From: Hypericum androsaemum | Taxonomy: Eukaryota > Streptophyta > Magnoliopsida > Malpighiales > Hypericaceae | Direction of reading: 5' to 3' | Assembly (NCBI GenBank): GCA_963995505.1 | Contig: OZ023199.1 | Location: 2,542,001 to 2,606,000 of the forward strand | DNA: 64,000 nucleotides | Part shown: piece after piece, positions 11,655-22,919 of the stretch | Layout of the letters: each line of letters begins with the position of its first letter | How positions within the stretch are numbered: position 1 is the stretch's first letter | Program-made: the position numbers and the translations under genes | Notes under the pieces: generated by a model | Told to the model about the DNA's origin: nothing | What the model saw: the letters and a program-made list of their open reading frames with translations, nothing else | The model's database searches: none

Positions 11655-14061
11655 TCACTGGCCAAGCTTGCTTCCGGCGATGTCGACGACGAATCGGTAC
11701 CTAACGTCGTTCTTCTCGAGCCTTTCGAAGGCGGTGTTGATGTAGTCCATCTTGACAACTTCAATGGTGGATGTCACCCCCTTCTCATTGCAGAAGGCCA
11801 GCATCTCCTCTGTCTCCTTCATGCTTCCTATGAAGGTTCCCGTGATCGTCTTCCGTCCTGCAAAATTAGATAGTCAATCCGCTACCCTGTTGCCTTTTCG
11901 AACAATGTGATCAAATTCGAGAACAAGAGGAGGCAGGGAACTCACCCTGCATAACCACAGGAGTTAAGAACTGGAGAGGGGTGTTAATGACGCCCATCAG
12001 GATCAACTTGCCATCAAGCTTCAACAGAGAGAGATATGGCTCGAGAGGATGGAAAGCCGGGACGGTATCGATGATATAGTCGAGAGAATCCTCGGCCTCT
12101 TTCATTTGGGCTGCGTCGGAGCTGACCAAGTAGTCGTCAGCTCTGAGGTGGTCCATTGCCTCGACCTTCTTCTTATCAGAGGAGCTGATCACGGTCACGT
12201 GGTGGCCCATCGCCTTGGCTATTTTCACTCCCATGTGGCCTACTCCTCCCAACCCGAGTATTCCTCCTCTTAGCCCGCTCTTGTTCAACCCGAAGTGGCT
12301 CAGCGGGCTGTACACTGTCACTCCCGCGCAGAGCAGTGGCGCTGCCTGTTCCGGCGACATGCCATCTGGAATCTTCACCACGAAGCTGAAGAACAACATA
12401 GATTATTTGAGTTTGGATTCACTTAAGGAGTCATAAGTTCAGGCCATACGAATGTAAAAAAGGGTGCGACAGTCTTCTACTCTGAATACCTTTGATCGAC
12501 GATCATGGACTCGGCGAATCCACCCTGGGTGGGTCTACCATCGGTGTAGACGTCGTTGTAGGTCCAGATCTTCTTGTTGCAGTACTGCTCGGTGTCTGAT
12601 TGGCAAGGAGTGCATTGCTTGCAGGATCCAACGAGGATCCCCACGCCAACCACGTCCCCTGCTCTGAACTTGCTCACATTGGATCCCACCTCCACCACCT
12701 CCCCGACAACCTCGTGCCTGCAAGTAACATCAATATATTTTTTTCTTGAGAAAATCCAAAGTTTCAGGCCCCACTAGCTAGGGAATTGGACATTATTCAT
12801 AGAATTGTCTGAATGAAGTCACGGCAAAACAATAGACTAGGATGATAACCTAAATACTGGTAAGAGAAAAATTCACTTTATTACCATGGTTTTAAAACCC
12901 GGCCCGGAGCTACGATCCAGAATTCCTACCGTTTTCCGGGTCGGCCGGTCAGACCAAAGATATTTTTATTTTTTATATTTTAAATAATATATATATGTTG
13001 GTTAAAATATACTTATTTTTCATACAAAAAAAGCAGACTTAATTTTTTTATCTCTCTACTCTATAAACCTAATTTTTATTTATTTATTACTTTATAAACT
13101 TGTCAAATCAATTTTTTTTCTCGAAAACTACCAAAAAAGGTCAATTTCGCCCATTTTTGTACGAATTGGGTTCGACTGGCCAAGGTGGACCTCAAAATCG
13201 GCCAATCCGACCGGATTTGGTCCGATTAGTACAGACCCCGGTCAAAAGCCTAAAAATGACCCGGTCTTGTGCCCGTTTCACGGTCCAACCGGTCAGACCG
13301 CATTTTTTAAAACCATATTTATTACAATGTAGTTTGACACGTTTTTTATTATGCGGTTTAACTTTGTCTATTTTATTTTTTGCAGTTGGGTTTTTCACAG
13401 TTAGCCACGTCATGTCATATTTTTTTATGACAGGTGATGATAGGTGACGCCGAGGTGAAGAGTTTAAAAATCTTCAATTCGATATCCTAAAACCTCAAAT
13501 TGAAACCTCCCAAATCCCCATACGAATCCAAAATCCCTCTAGCTCTGGTAAAAATTTCTCCCTAAAATTCAAATCTCTGCTCATACTTCGATCTAGATGT
13601 TCCAATCCTTTCTAATCTTTAAACTATCCGAAGGAAAATACGGTAAAAAAAGAAAAAAGACTTGAAACATAGACATTGAGAGACAAGGGTCAAAATCCGA
13701 AAGATTGTTGGTCGTAATTAGACATATAAAAAATCGAAATTATTTAGCAACATATAATTAAGATTAAAAAAAAGCAAGTACCCAGCAACCATGGGATAAC
13801 GTGACATGCCGAGGTCATTTTTAACTTGGTGAAGATCGGTATGGCAAACTCCGCAGCACCTGACCCTAACAAGCACATCTTCGGGACCCGTGTCCCTGCA
13901 TTAAAGAAAACACAAATTTCGGGCCCGACTCTCTCAATAATATTTTTTTTTAACAAAAGAAATTAATCTAACCTGAGAGTGTATGTGTAAGGAGAAAGGA
14001 TCCCAGAAGGGTCTTTAGCTGCCCATCCAATTGTTGTTCTTTCAGTATCAAGGCTCCCCAT
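11655..14061 (-). CDS. Cinnamyl alcohol dehydrogenase (CAD), zinc-dependent MDR family
   Basis: Reduces cinnamaldehydes to monolignols with NADPH, the last step of monolignol synthesis; cytosolic. Five exons: 14061-13973, 13895-13782, 12717-12490, 12385-11946 and 11857-11655, giving 357 residues, the usual family length. Seen in order: [20 protein letters not shown] start, catalytic-zinc Cys in [19 protein letters not shown] with the second zinc ligand, the structural-zinc cysteines of [28 protein letters not shown], the Rossmann motif GLGGVGHMG followed by SSSDKKK (NADP-type), and end DVAGSKLGQ-like. A TATA-like CTATAAAG lies about 80 bases upstream of the ATG. The protein resembles bona fide lignin CADs, but CAD-like mannitol dehydrogenase homologues share much of this, so exact substrate is inferred. 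Confidence 0.9.
12877..13325. mobile_element. hAT-type MITE in CAD intron 2
   Basis: A 433-base element (12885-13317) with terminal inverted repeat ATGGTTTTAAAA at both ends and GC-rich subterminal CCGGTC/GACCGG sequence, flanked by the 8-base direct repeat TTTATTAC. TSD length and the GGTTTTAAAAC-type end fit hAT elements. It carries no coding sequence. It sits in the approximately 1.06 kb intron between CAD exons 2 and 3 and largely explains that intron's size. Confidence 0.75.
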
Positions 14062-14136
14062 GGAGATAGAAAACTAGCAAACAAAAAGAAGTCGAAGAGT
14101 GTGATCTTGTGAAAACTTAAAACCTTATGCTAAGAG

Positions 14137-14144
14137 CTTTATAG
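14137..14144 (-). promoter_or_regulatory. TATA-like box of CAD
   Basis: CTATAAAG on the minus strand, about 75-85 bases upstream of the CAD start codon, a normal distance for a TATA box plus short 5' UTR. No other element was assigned. Confidence 0.4.
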
Positions 14145-17100
14145 AAAAAGAAATGGAAAAGTTACAATGGGACAAAGTTTTAGGGAAAGGTGAAAGCGAA
14201 GGCATACTGGTGCGTGGCCAACTACGTGGACTTGTTACCGGTGGTTTTGGTGCGGTAGGTGAATTGGCGTGGTGGGACATCATATCTGACTAATTTACGT
14301 TGGGGTCGGAGAAATTTTTAAAATATTGTAAAGTATTTTTACAAACATTTAACAGTATTTGTATTTTTAATAGTTCATAATCAAATTTGAATCTCTTATT
14401 TAAAATAATTTATTCATTAGTTTATTTAGATATTCTTTTGAGCACTTTATGTCAGCTAAATTAATCACGCTAGAATTTATATTTTGTACAGTGGTAACGA
14501 AGAATTAAGGTTGGGGTTAAATCTCGAAAATATTTAAAACTCACATATTTACAATAATCGTACAAGGAGAACAGCTCCCCTTAATTTTTTTTAAATAATG
14601 TTCACCTGCCTTCTATTCTGTTGTCTAGCTAGTGTCACCAGCAGGTAATGACTAATGATGCATGGCAAAGATGAGACTTTGCCTTTGGATACTAACTACA
14701 TCAATGTTAATATATGATATGTATCTGAGCCGTCGAGATCCAGTTTAAGTGGTAAACTGGTGGATAGAAATTTTGGACTTGTGTAGGATTCAAACGTTAG
14801 TAGAGTGGAATTTTTTTTAAATGAAAAAATATATATTGAAAGCTATTTTTTTATAAGTAAATTTGTATTAAACAAAAAGTTATTTACAATACAAACTTAA
14901 GCTGCCTTTTCGGCCAAAACCAAAATCAAAACCTAAGATCCACAAGAGATCCCCGATGCAATAATCAAAGACGATTGCATAACAAATTTCCCGGGAGCAG
15001 ATCATCGGCATCGAAAAAGCTTCAAAGGGTTTTCACCTCTAGTATTTTAGTTGCTTAGAGAATTCATGTATAGCACGAGATTTCTTGGCCTGCCAAAGAA
15101 GACACCGAATTAGACCATCGAGTCCAATCTTGAACACGCGGAGAATGGTGTTGATAATCACGCCAAGTCACAGCTATGTTAACTGTGCCCACGTAGCATG
15201 CCCCTATCTTGGAGGAATATGCAAATCCATTTGAGGAGAAAGGCCTGGTTTTTTTACTTATCAAATGTTTATTGAAGAGTCGTATAGTATGTCAATATGA
15301 CCAAATTTTTTAAATTTAAATTTAGACAGGTTGATCTAAACTTTAGGACTTTAGGTGGTTTTGGACTTTGTTTTTCTCCCAAGCAATTTTTTTTTCATTT
15401 TTGCAATAGTAAAAATTGATCTACCAACCCATAAAAAATAATGCATGAATTGTTGCCATCCCATCCACAATAATCTGACCACTTTTAAGAATATCTATAT
15501 ACCAAAAATGAATCGTTTGGTCTTAATTTCCTATTTTGTCTGTTTTTTCAATAATGTTAGGTATGGATCCACAAGGTGTGAAACTTAAATTGAATGGGGA
15601 ACCATTTGGCTTTAAGTCTGGTAGATGAAAAAACTTAGGGAACGAAAGACGGGATTAAATATCTGATCTAATCTTTTAAAAAAATTTAAGTTTGATGATT
15701 ATGTTCACTATAATCTCAAGTCAACGTAGGTTAGCTGATTCATTCAGATTTTTACTATACCAATAAATCAAATTTTCAACTGGTGATAGAAATTTTAAAT
15801 GGGGACAAGATTTTTCATCATATTTTTGCTAAGTTCGAGATTGAAATTAACACCATTTAATAGTTGATATAAGTGCTTGTTAGTATTTAATTTTTGCCCG
15901 GGAGGTTAGGATTATGCTCATCCATGCACGGAAGGTCACGCTTTCAACACTGATAGAAACGTTACGTTGACAAAGAAGTAGTTTACCAGAGGAAAAAAAC
16001 AAATTAATGGAACAGTTTCACAAAAAGAAAATTAATCAAATAATGGAAGGACTTGGATACAACTACTTAAACATAATTAGCGGAAAAGTTGTTCTAACTT
16101 AATAAAGTAGTTTCGAATACGAGTTATTAAAAATATGTTAAATATTTATTAACAGTAATGTTAGTGAATATCACTGGGGTTTGAAGCTGGTGGTGGTGTT
16201 GGTAGCCAATCCCTCTAACAAGTGACGGATAGTTGTGGCTCTACCAGCTTTAAAAAAGGACATGGCTTAACGCTACTGTTTTTATTCCTTGACAAGAATC
16301 TAAAGACAAGGATGACACAACTTCACTCGTTTGTTTTTCCAATGTTCCTAAATTGTTGTCTACCTACTACATGATATACTTGTGAAGGAGAGGATCCCAA
16401 ATAAAATATTATTCTGTTAGTCAATTTTTATATACCAAATTGTACATCCTTGAAGCCCCACCGGTCTTACCAAATCAAGGGTTGGTGAAAGCCTGGCTTG
16501 AAAGTGAAGAAAATTTAATATTTCTTCCCCTCATTTTTTATACTGTAATATCCATTTATCATTGATTTGGCAATATCGTATTTGTTAGGGTAGAGATGGG
16601 ATATAGAGAGAAATAGAATATAAGTTATTATGAGATTTTCACTAGTGAGTTACAAGGGATACAATGTGTCAAAACCAAAATCAAAATCAAGTAATACGTT
16701 GTATAATAAAAAAGTGATGTTGCATAATTAAAGGTGATGTTTAACCTTGGAATTTTATTTATTTATTACAACATCCTTTTACTTTTAATTGTTGTCACTG
16801 GAAGATATGATATCCCTACAAAGCTAAAGTGGGTTACTGTTCATGTGCATTATTACACACCAACTACGAGATCAGGATAAGGCAAGAGAAGAAGAAAATA
16901 TCCCATCAAAAGAAGAAGAGAATAATGCAAAAGGGACCAATTCCACTATTGAGTCATTGGTTGCATTGTAAGTGAACTTAATAACTGGGTATGATATAGT
17001 TTTTAATTTTTTTATATTCAAAGTCAAAAACTATCAAGACATATTGAGATGGTGATTCTCGATGATGTCTTTGTCATTCGTAAAATTTGAACCCAGACTT

Positions 17101-17567
17101 TCTTACATTCCTACTGCAGAGAATATAAAGAGAAGAGATTAACACCAAGGAATCTTGTAGTGTTTAAACTTCAGATACATGATTTTAATGAAGTTTCTGT
17201 TCTTGATATCCAATGACTAAAGGCTTGTAATGACATCTAAGCTTAATCTGTTTCTAGCAACTTAATTAACAATGATGAACAAAAAAAAGAAAAGAAAGCT
17301 TACTGGAATCAAAATCCAAGTCAAGAAAGAACCAGAATCAATCTAGCACCTCTTAAAGCGGATGAGATTGTAAGGTTGACATGCGGTTTAGACTGGTCGA
17401 TGTCTCTTCTTATGAACTTCATCAGCTTCTCATGAAGTTCAAGAGCAGCAGTGTTTGTCTTCAGATCCTCTCACATTAGGCCGAACAGAAACGGATACCC
17501 GATTTCCGGTATCAGATACTTGTGCCCTGATCAGATGAATCTAATTAGAGATGCCACCAGCAACTAG
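14145..17567. other. 3.4 kb intergenic stretch without a recognised gene
   Basis: Mostly AT-rich DNA. The segment around 14890-15260 has more balanced base composition and one short minus-strand open frame, but it matches no family I know. No terminal inverted repeats or target duplications were identified. Confidence 0.4.
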
Positions 17568-20500
17568 TTATGCGACTGGTCTCTCATTTTTCATGATATC
17601 CCAACTTCTTTGCATATATGGAGGCAGAGGAGCATCCAAATCTATGCTGTCCAATGAGGAGAAGTCGTAGTCTTCTTGCGTTTGAACACCTTGTAAAGCC
17701 TGGGACACATTGGGTAGAACCATTTGCTTGCAGTGAAGATGCAAGCGCGGCTGCTTTTCCGAGATGCTTCCAGAGTCCAGATCAATGCCAAAAGGTAATA
17801 TCTTCCTGTTCTGGATCTTTTCAGGCAAGTTATCGCCAAGATCAATGTCGAACAAATGTCTCCGCTTTCGGTGACTTTGCCATCCATATTTCAAGTCTCC
17901 CACGATTGGCGTCCCCAATACCTCGGCACAATGCACTCGGAGCTGCAGCAATGTGAAATGGTTTATTATGGTGGAGTCCAAACTGACCTTGGAAGAAAGA
18001 AACAAATGCATTAGAAGGTATAGTTTCAATTCTTACCTGATGCTTTCGACCAGTAAGAGGTGTCAGCTCTAACCAAGTGTAGCCTGCAATAACGTCACCA
18101 ATCAATCTCGGACAGAGTCAATGGAAATCAGAATATATGGAATCTGAACAAAGTTAGACAAACCTCGCTGATGAACAAGGAATCTTAAGGAGGCTAGTTT
18201 CTAATATTCAAAGACCTTTTTCCTAAACTTTGTCATATAGTCTTTTTTTTATAGAAGAATTATGGATCATATAGTCCACTTCGACTATTTGGGCTAATAC
18301 TAAACAGAGAGAAGCACAAGAGACAAATGCTAACCTTCGCGTGAGTCGATAACTTTATATTTTGTTGCTGCATGATAAGAAATCACATTATGTGCATTCC
18401 CCACCACCATTATTCGATCAGATTTTCCATCATCCAGAACCACCTGAAGCAAAAAGTGCCAGATTTATCAGACTATATATGTAAGGCAGCAAAAGTGGCG
18501 TAAAGCTCTGCGACATCACTGAGCAATAAAAATAACGATGCATACATTTCTTTCCTGGCACGAGAGGGTCTCGGCTACAGAAATAAGTAGATTTGTAACG
18601 AGAAAAGGTACCGTCTAGCTTAAACAGCCGAGAATCTCAATTTTTGGGGTGAGATAGGTAAAACAAAAGCAAGTGTCGCAGGATTTTGACCTAGACCGAT
18701 CCCTTCTAAGCATTATATTCATGGTTGCCGCTGGGATACAAATAAGACACAGATACAACATATCTTTGGTCTATTTTGAGGTGTTTGGTATGTGCCAACC
18801 TTTCCCAATGGTGCAGATATTAGCCCGTTCGGACGCCTTGGAGACCCGATGACAAGAGCCCAGTACTTTCTCCGGAGGATTCCTTGTTTGTCAAAATCCT
18901 AGAGAAAAGAATGCAAGCATTTTTAACCTGTGACATTATCATTGACAAAATTTACCATTATCTACTAATAGTATGTGCATATAATGGGAGCAGGCATGGA
19001 AGATAGAGTAATCAAGTTGTTTACATCGTCAACAGCTGCAAAAGTCTTCTCTCTGAAGATGCAATGCAAAACTGCTGCACTTGTTTGCGTCCTTCCCATA
19101 ACCAATACGCCACTACTATCTTGGTCAAGTCTATGTACCTAACAAGGACACAAACAACCTTGAGATCTCAATCACGAGACTATTGAGACAGTCGCAGACA
19201 TAAAAGATGCTGCTTCTTGGATCATTAATGAAAATTAAGAGTAGATCCGAATTCCAAATGTGTTTCAAGTCCCGGCCACTAGCTTTTCACCAGAAGAAGA
19301 GCAGTACCAAAAAAATCCACTGGCTATCAATCACATTGAAAGAAAACACATAAACTCACCAAAAACCTACCAGGCGAGGTGGTTCTCGGTACTCGTAACT
19401 TAAACAAGCTGCAGCAATCTCATCTAAACTTCTTTTGACCCCAATGCCTCCCTGTATAACATTTAAATATGTCATCACGGTGCACCAAAACAAGAGTTTA
19501 AACCCATAGATACATACACATGAAAGAAGAAATCAAACCCAGAAACCAACCTGGACAGCTAACCCGGGAGGTTTATTAATGACCAGTATTGCCGGATCCT
19601 ATATCGATCAAAAGCAGACAAAAAGCATACCTCTTAACCATTGAACACAAAAAACAAAACAAAACGAAGTGAAAGAGAAAGAAAACAGCACTCAAAGTGA
19701 AACAACCTTGTAAAACACAAGGCCACACATGAAGTTCATCTCCTCTTCATTGTAACCACACTCTTCCCTCCGAGGAGGAGACTCTTTAACACTAATTGGG
19801 AGAACGATTTGGTCTCCAATATTCATCGAGTCCTTGGCTGCAACCTTCCATTAACCGCAGAGAAAAACACTCAACTCAAAATGACAATCAAATCCATATC
19901 ACAGAGCAACAACAGATCAACTCCACCAAGTCACATGGACATCTAGCTCCAAGTACCGACCGATAGAACAAACACTAAAAAGCAACGAAATTTACCCTCT
20001 TAGGTCGTTGTCCTAGAGCTTGATCACCCATATCAGTGGCTTCTCTTCGAACCTGTGGCCACAACATTAGACCTACATCAGTAACTTCTCAACTTGGATT
20101 ATGGTCACAATAAGTATGAGATTTCAACATTTCCTAGAATCAGGGAGATCTATAGGACAAACACGAACACATACTTCACAAGCAATACATTTATCAAATT
20201 CAAAATCGATTCGATCGTTTTCCTAGAATCACGACGGATCCTACATTGTTCATTTTCTGTCTATCTCTTCTTTTGATTGAATTTTCATTAGTTCCAACCC
20301 ATACCCACATGACTTTCCTCTTATTTACTATGATCCCACTCGCATAAAATCCGTAGTAAACAACCCGAAGCGAATTAATCGCGAAGAGAGCAACAACCTG
20401 TCGAAGGCGGAAGAGCTTCTGAACAAGGCTCCTGGGCAAGTCAGGGCAGCACTGCAGGACCCACTTGAGCGCGGTCGTTTCCCCACCCGCGGGCGAAGAC

Positions 20501-20730
20501 CTCGTGACGATAGCTCTTCCGAGGGCGGTGGCGTTCGGAGCGGGAGCGTAGGGAGGGAGAGTAAGCCACCTGCCTCTCCCGCCACCATTGGAAGGATTGG
20601 AATCATAATTGGCCTCGTCTGGGTCCTGGGACTTGGGCAGATGGGCTTCCGAAGCGAAGAGCCTCGCGGGCAGTTGGATGGGGCAGAGGCGGCGGAGGCC
20701 ACGGAGGAGGAGGGCGGTGGGGCCCAGCAT
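17568..20730 (-). CDS. RluA-family RNA pseudouridine synthase, probably mitochondrial (PUS3/PUS4-like)
   Basis: Isomerises uridine to pseudouridine in structured RNA. Ten exons: 20730-20398, 20052-19996, 19844-19707, 19598-19551, 19451-19371, 19138-19025, 18898-18800, 18443-18335, 18083-18037, 17942-17568; the frame is kept throughout, giving 466 residues. The N-terminus is rich in Arg and Leu with few acids ([20 protein letters not shown]), like a mitochondrial presequence. Next comes an S4-like RNA-binding stretch ([14 protein letters not shown]), then [16 protein letters not shown], the catalytic HRLDQDSSG motif in exon 6 (the Asp is the nucleophile), KYWALVIG, and the RluA closing motif [23 protein letters not shown]. 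These match plant RNA pseudouridine synthases 3 and 4. Organelle assignment is inferred from sequence composition. Confidence 0.9.
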
Positions 20731-22562
20731 CCCGCGGGTCTTTTGAGTACGCTTGGAAAAATGGGTTAAGGGAGGTTTTACGTTTTAGGAAAGGAGGAGG
20801 AAGAGACTCACTTCCTATATTTGGGCTCCTCGCTAGAATGATGCAAATGGGCTTCGGCCTCGACCGGGTTACCGAGATTTTTCTAGTTGATATTTTATTA
20901 TTCGTATAAATTTTTTGGATAAAAATATTTTCAAGTTTTATTAAATTAAAAACAAAAAAAATCATTACAACAAAAAAATTTATATTTTTGATTTGTTTTT
21001 CAAAAAGTTTTAAAAATATTTTTTTTCTAAATATACATAGGAATATTTTTGTCTAAGAAATTTACTCAAAATAGTGGGACGTCACTGAAGAACCATCTGT
21101 CATTTAGTTGAATATTTTTAAAGCTAAATTGTATTTTTGTGTAAATGAGGCAAACTATATGATATTAAAGTGTACTTTTATTGAAATTGGCTATAGATAT
21201 TAAATACCTATTAGATTGATTAATTTGAAGTCAAATAGCATGTAGCTTAACGGTATAAGGTATTGTAAATTTGAAGTAGGTCCAAAGTTTAAACCCTAAC
21301 AAATATAATGGTGAAAAAAATTTATCTTTAAAAATGATTAATTTGGATTTTGAACTGTGTAAGACGATAGAATTTTTTTTTGTCGACGTGTCTACTAAAC
21401 CGTTCATTTTAATTGAATTTTATGACATTTAAATAACCAGATTGCTTCTACATTGGAAGTTCTACTCTGCAAGCTCATCAGTCACCTCACCTGGTTTTAT
21501 TATTAGGCAGGGTGAATTCGGTGCTCCCGTCCTAAATGTAGAAATGTTAAAATTAATGTAAATAGACAATTTAAACGAACTAAAGAATTGAATAGGATGA
21601 ATCAATATTTTTTTGGGTATAAGGATGGATAATTGTTTGGTCACAGATTTGTATGTTTTAGATCGACGCATTAACTTCTATTCCTATACTTCATTGTCAC
21701 TTCTAGAAGGCACTCTCTTTTATTAGCTTCGTTTTCACCTTTCGTCCTTCTTTAAGCGAAGATGAACTTCTTCATTAGTTTGAGTATTTTCGTGAGTTCC
21801 TCAAAAAGTATTTTCGTGAGAGAATTTTAATTCAGTACCATGCGATTTTTTTACTTTTTTATTACATATTATATGTTTTATTTTTTTGAGAGATTTCTCA
21901 AATACACATTTTTATACTTTTTGTTACTAAGAGTGTGAATTAAAAAATCTTGTAAAAAAATACGAAACTAGATAATATTTGATCAAAATACGTCAAACTA
22001 CTTAATAATAACTATTTTTTCATTATACTCTAGGATGGAGTAGTTCAGATTATTGATTGAAATGTGGCAAAGACTTGTGAGAAAAATAGACGAGAATTCG
22101 ATTTTTTTCGTTGAACTTAAACTTTCTCATTTCTCCCCACTAATTAGTCCAAATGATATTGTAGTTTATAAAAAAGATAAGAACACATATTGAAACACTA
22201 CAAAATTTCATTTGTTACATTAAGCAAGAGCGCCACGGCCAGTCGAAGAGATCAATATTCGAAATGTATTGGAACCTCAAATGACAAATGACATTCTCAA
22301 TGCCAAAATTAAGCTGAGAAGACAAAAAAGGACTTAAAATAACATTATATGGCCGGATCATCAGGCAGGAAATAATATTACCAAGCACCTTTAAATCTAA
22401 GAGAGTTGATTCAAATGACAAGAGACTTGAATTTGTGTTCAACCTTTACGAATGAAAAATACATCATTAAAAAAGTGATTTTTAAATAAGATCCGACGGT
22501 GCTCGACTATAAATACTATCCGAAGAAATGAAAATCTACGTATAAGAGAAACTATCAGCCAC
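20731..22562. other. Intergenic stretch, nothing recognised
   Basis: Contains the shared upstream region of the pseudouridine synthase (minus, towards the left) and the 3' flank of the peptide gene (minus, at the right). AT-rich with scattered homopolymers; no exon, RNA gene or bounded transposon identified. Confidence 0.4.
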
Positions 22563-22847
22563 CTAGTGTCCAACTCCGGGACTAGGACCCGAGTTTTGAA
22601 TCGCTCCTTTGAACGTGCGTTTTCTTGATTCTTGCCATGAAGTATCATCCCTTCGGGTTATTGGCCCAAAACTTTTATTGCTTCGGAAATAGAACTTTTG
22701 CGACGAATTCTCTTCCACTCCATTGGAAGCATGAGCTAACTTGGTGTCCACCAATCGCCTAGCCTCCGACTGTGTGAACAGTATAAAGCACAAGAAGAGT
22801 AGAAGAGAAGAAAGGTGCAGGGAATTGCATCTCATTTCACTGGCCAT
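22563..22847 (-). CDS. PIP-like secreted peptide hormone precursor
   Basis: A 94-residue single-exon protein. The start at 22847 (MASEMRCNSLHLSS) is preferred to the upstream in-frame ATG because it puts a classic signal peptide first: hydrophobic LLLFLCFILF followed by TQSEARR, a plausible cleavage region. A variable, charged middle leads to the conserved C-terminus SGPSPGVGH directly before the stop. SGPSPxGxGH-type ends define the PAMP-induced secreted peptide (PIP/PIPL) family, related to CEP and IDA peptides; in Arabidopsis PIP1 acts through the receptor kinase RLK7 to amplify immunity. A TATA run (ATATATAT) lies 40-50 bases upstream. Processing, proline hydroxylation and receptor are inferred from the family. 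Confidence 0.85.
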   Translation of the reverse strand: MASEMRCNSLHLSSLLLFLCFILFTQSEARRLVDTKLAHASNGVEENSSQKFYFRSNKSFGPITRRDDTSWQESRKRTFKGAIQNSGPSPGVGH

Positions 22848-22884
22848 ACTTGGTACTTGGTAGTGAAAATGTTTGTGGAAGTCA

Positions 22885-22896
22885 TCATATATATAT
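22885..22896 (-). promoter_or_regulatory. TATA-like box of the PIP-like gene
   Basis: A TATATATAT run about 40-50 bases upstream of the chosen ATG. It supports transcription starting inside the longer open frame, hence the shorter protein with the signal peptide at its N-terminus. Confidence 0.4.
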
Positions 22897-22919
22897 TTGA
22901 TGACTAAGTTTTGTTTCAA

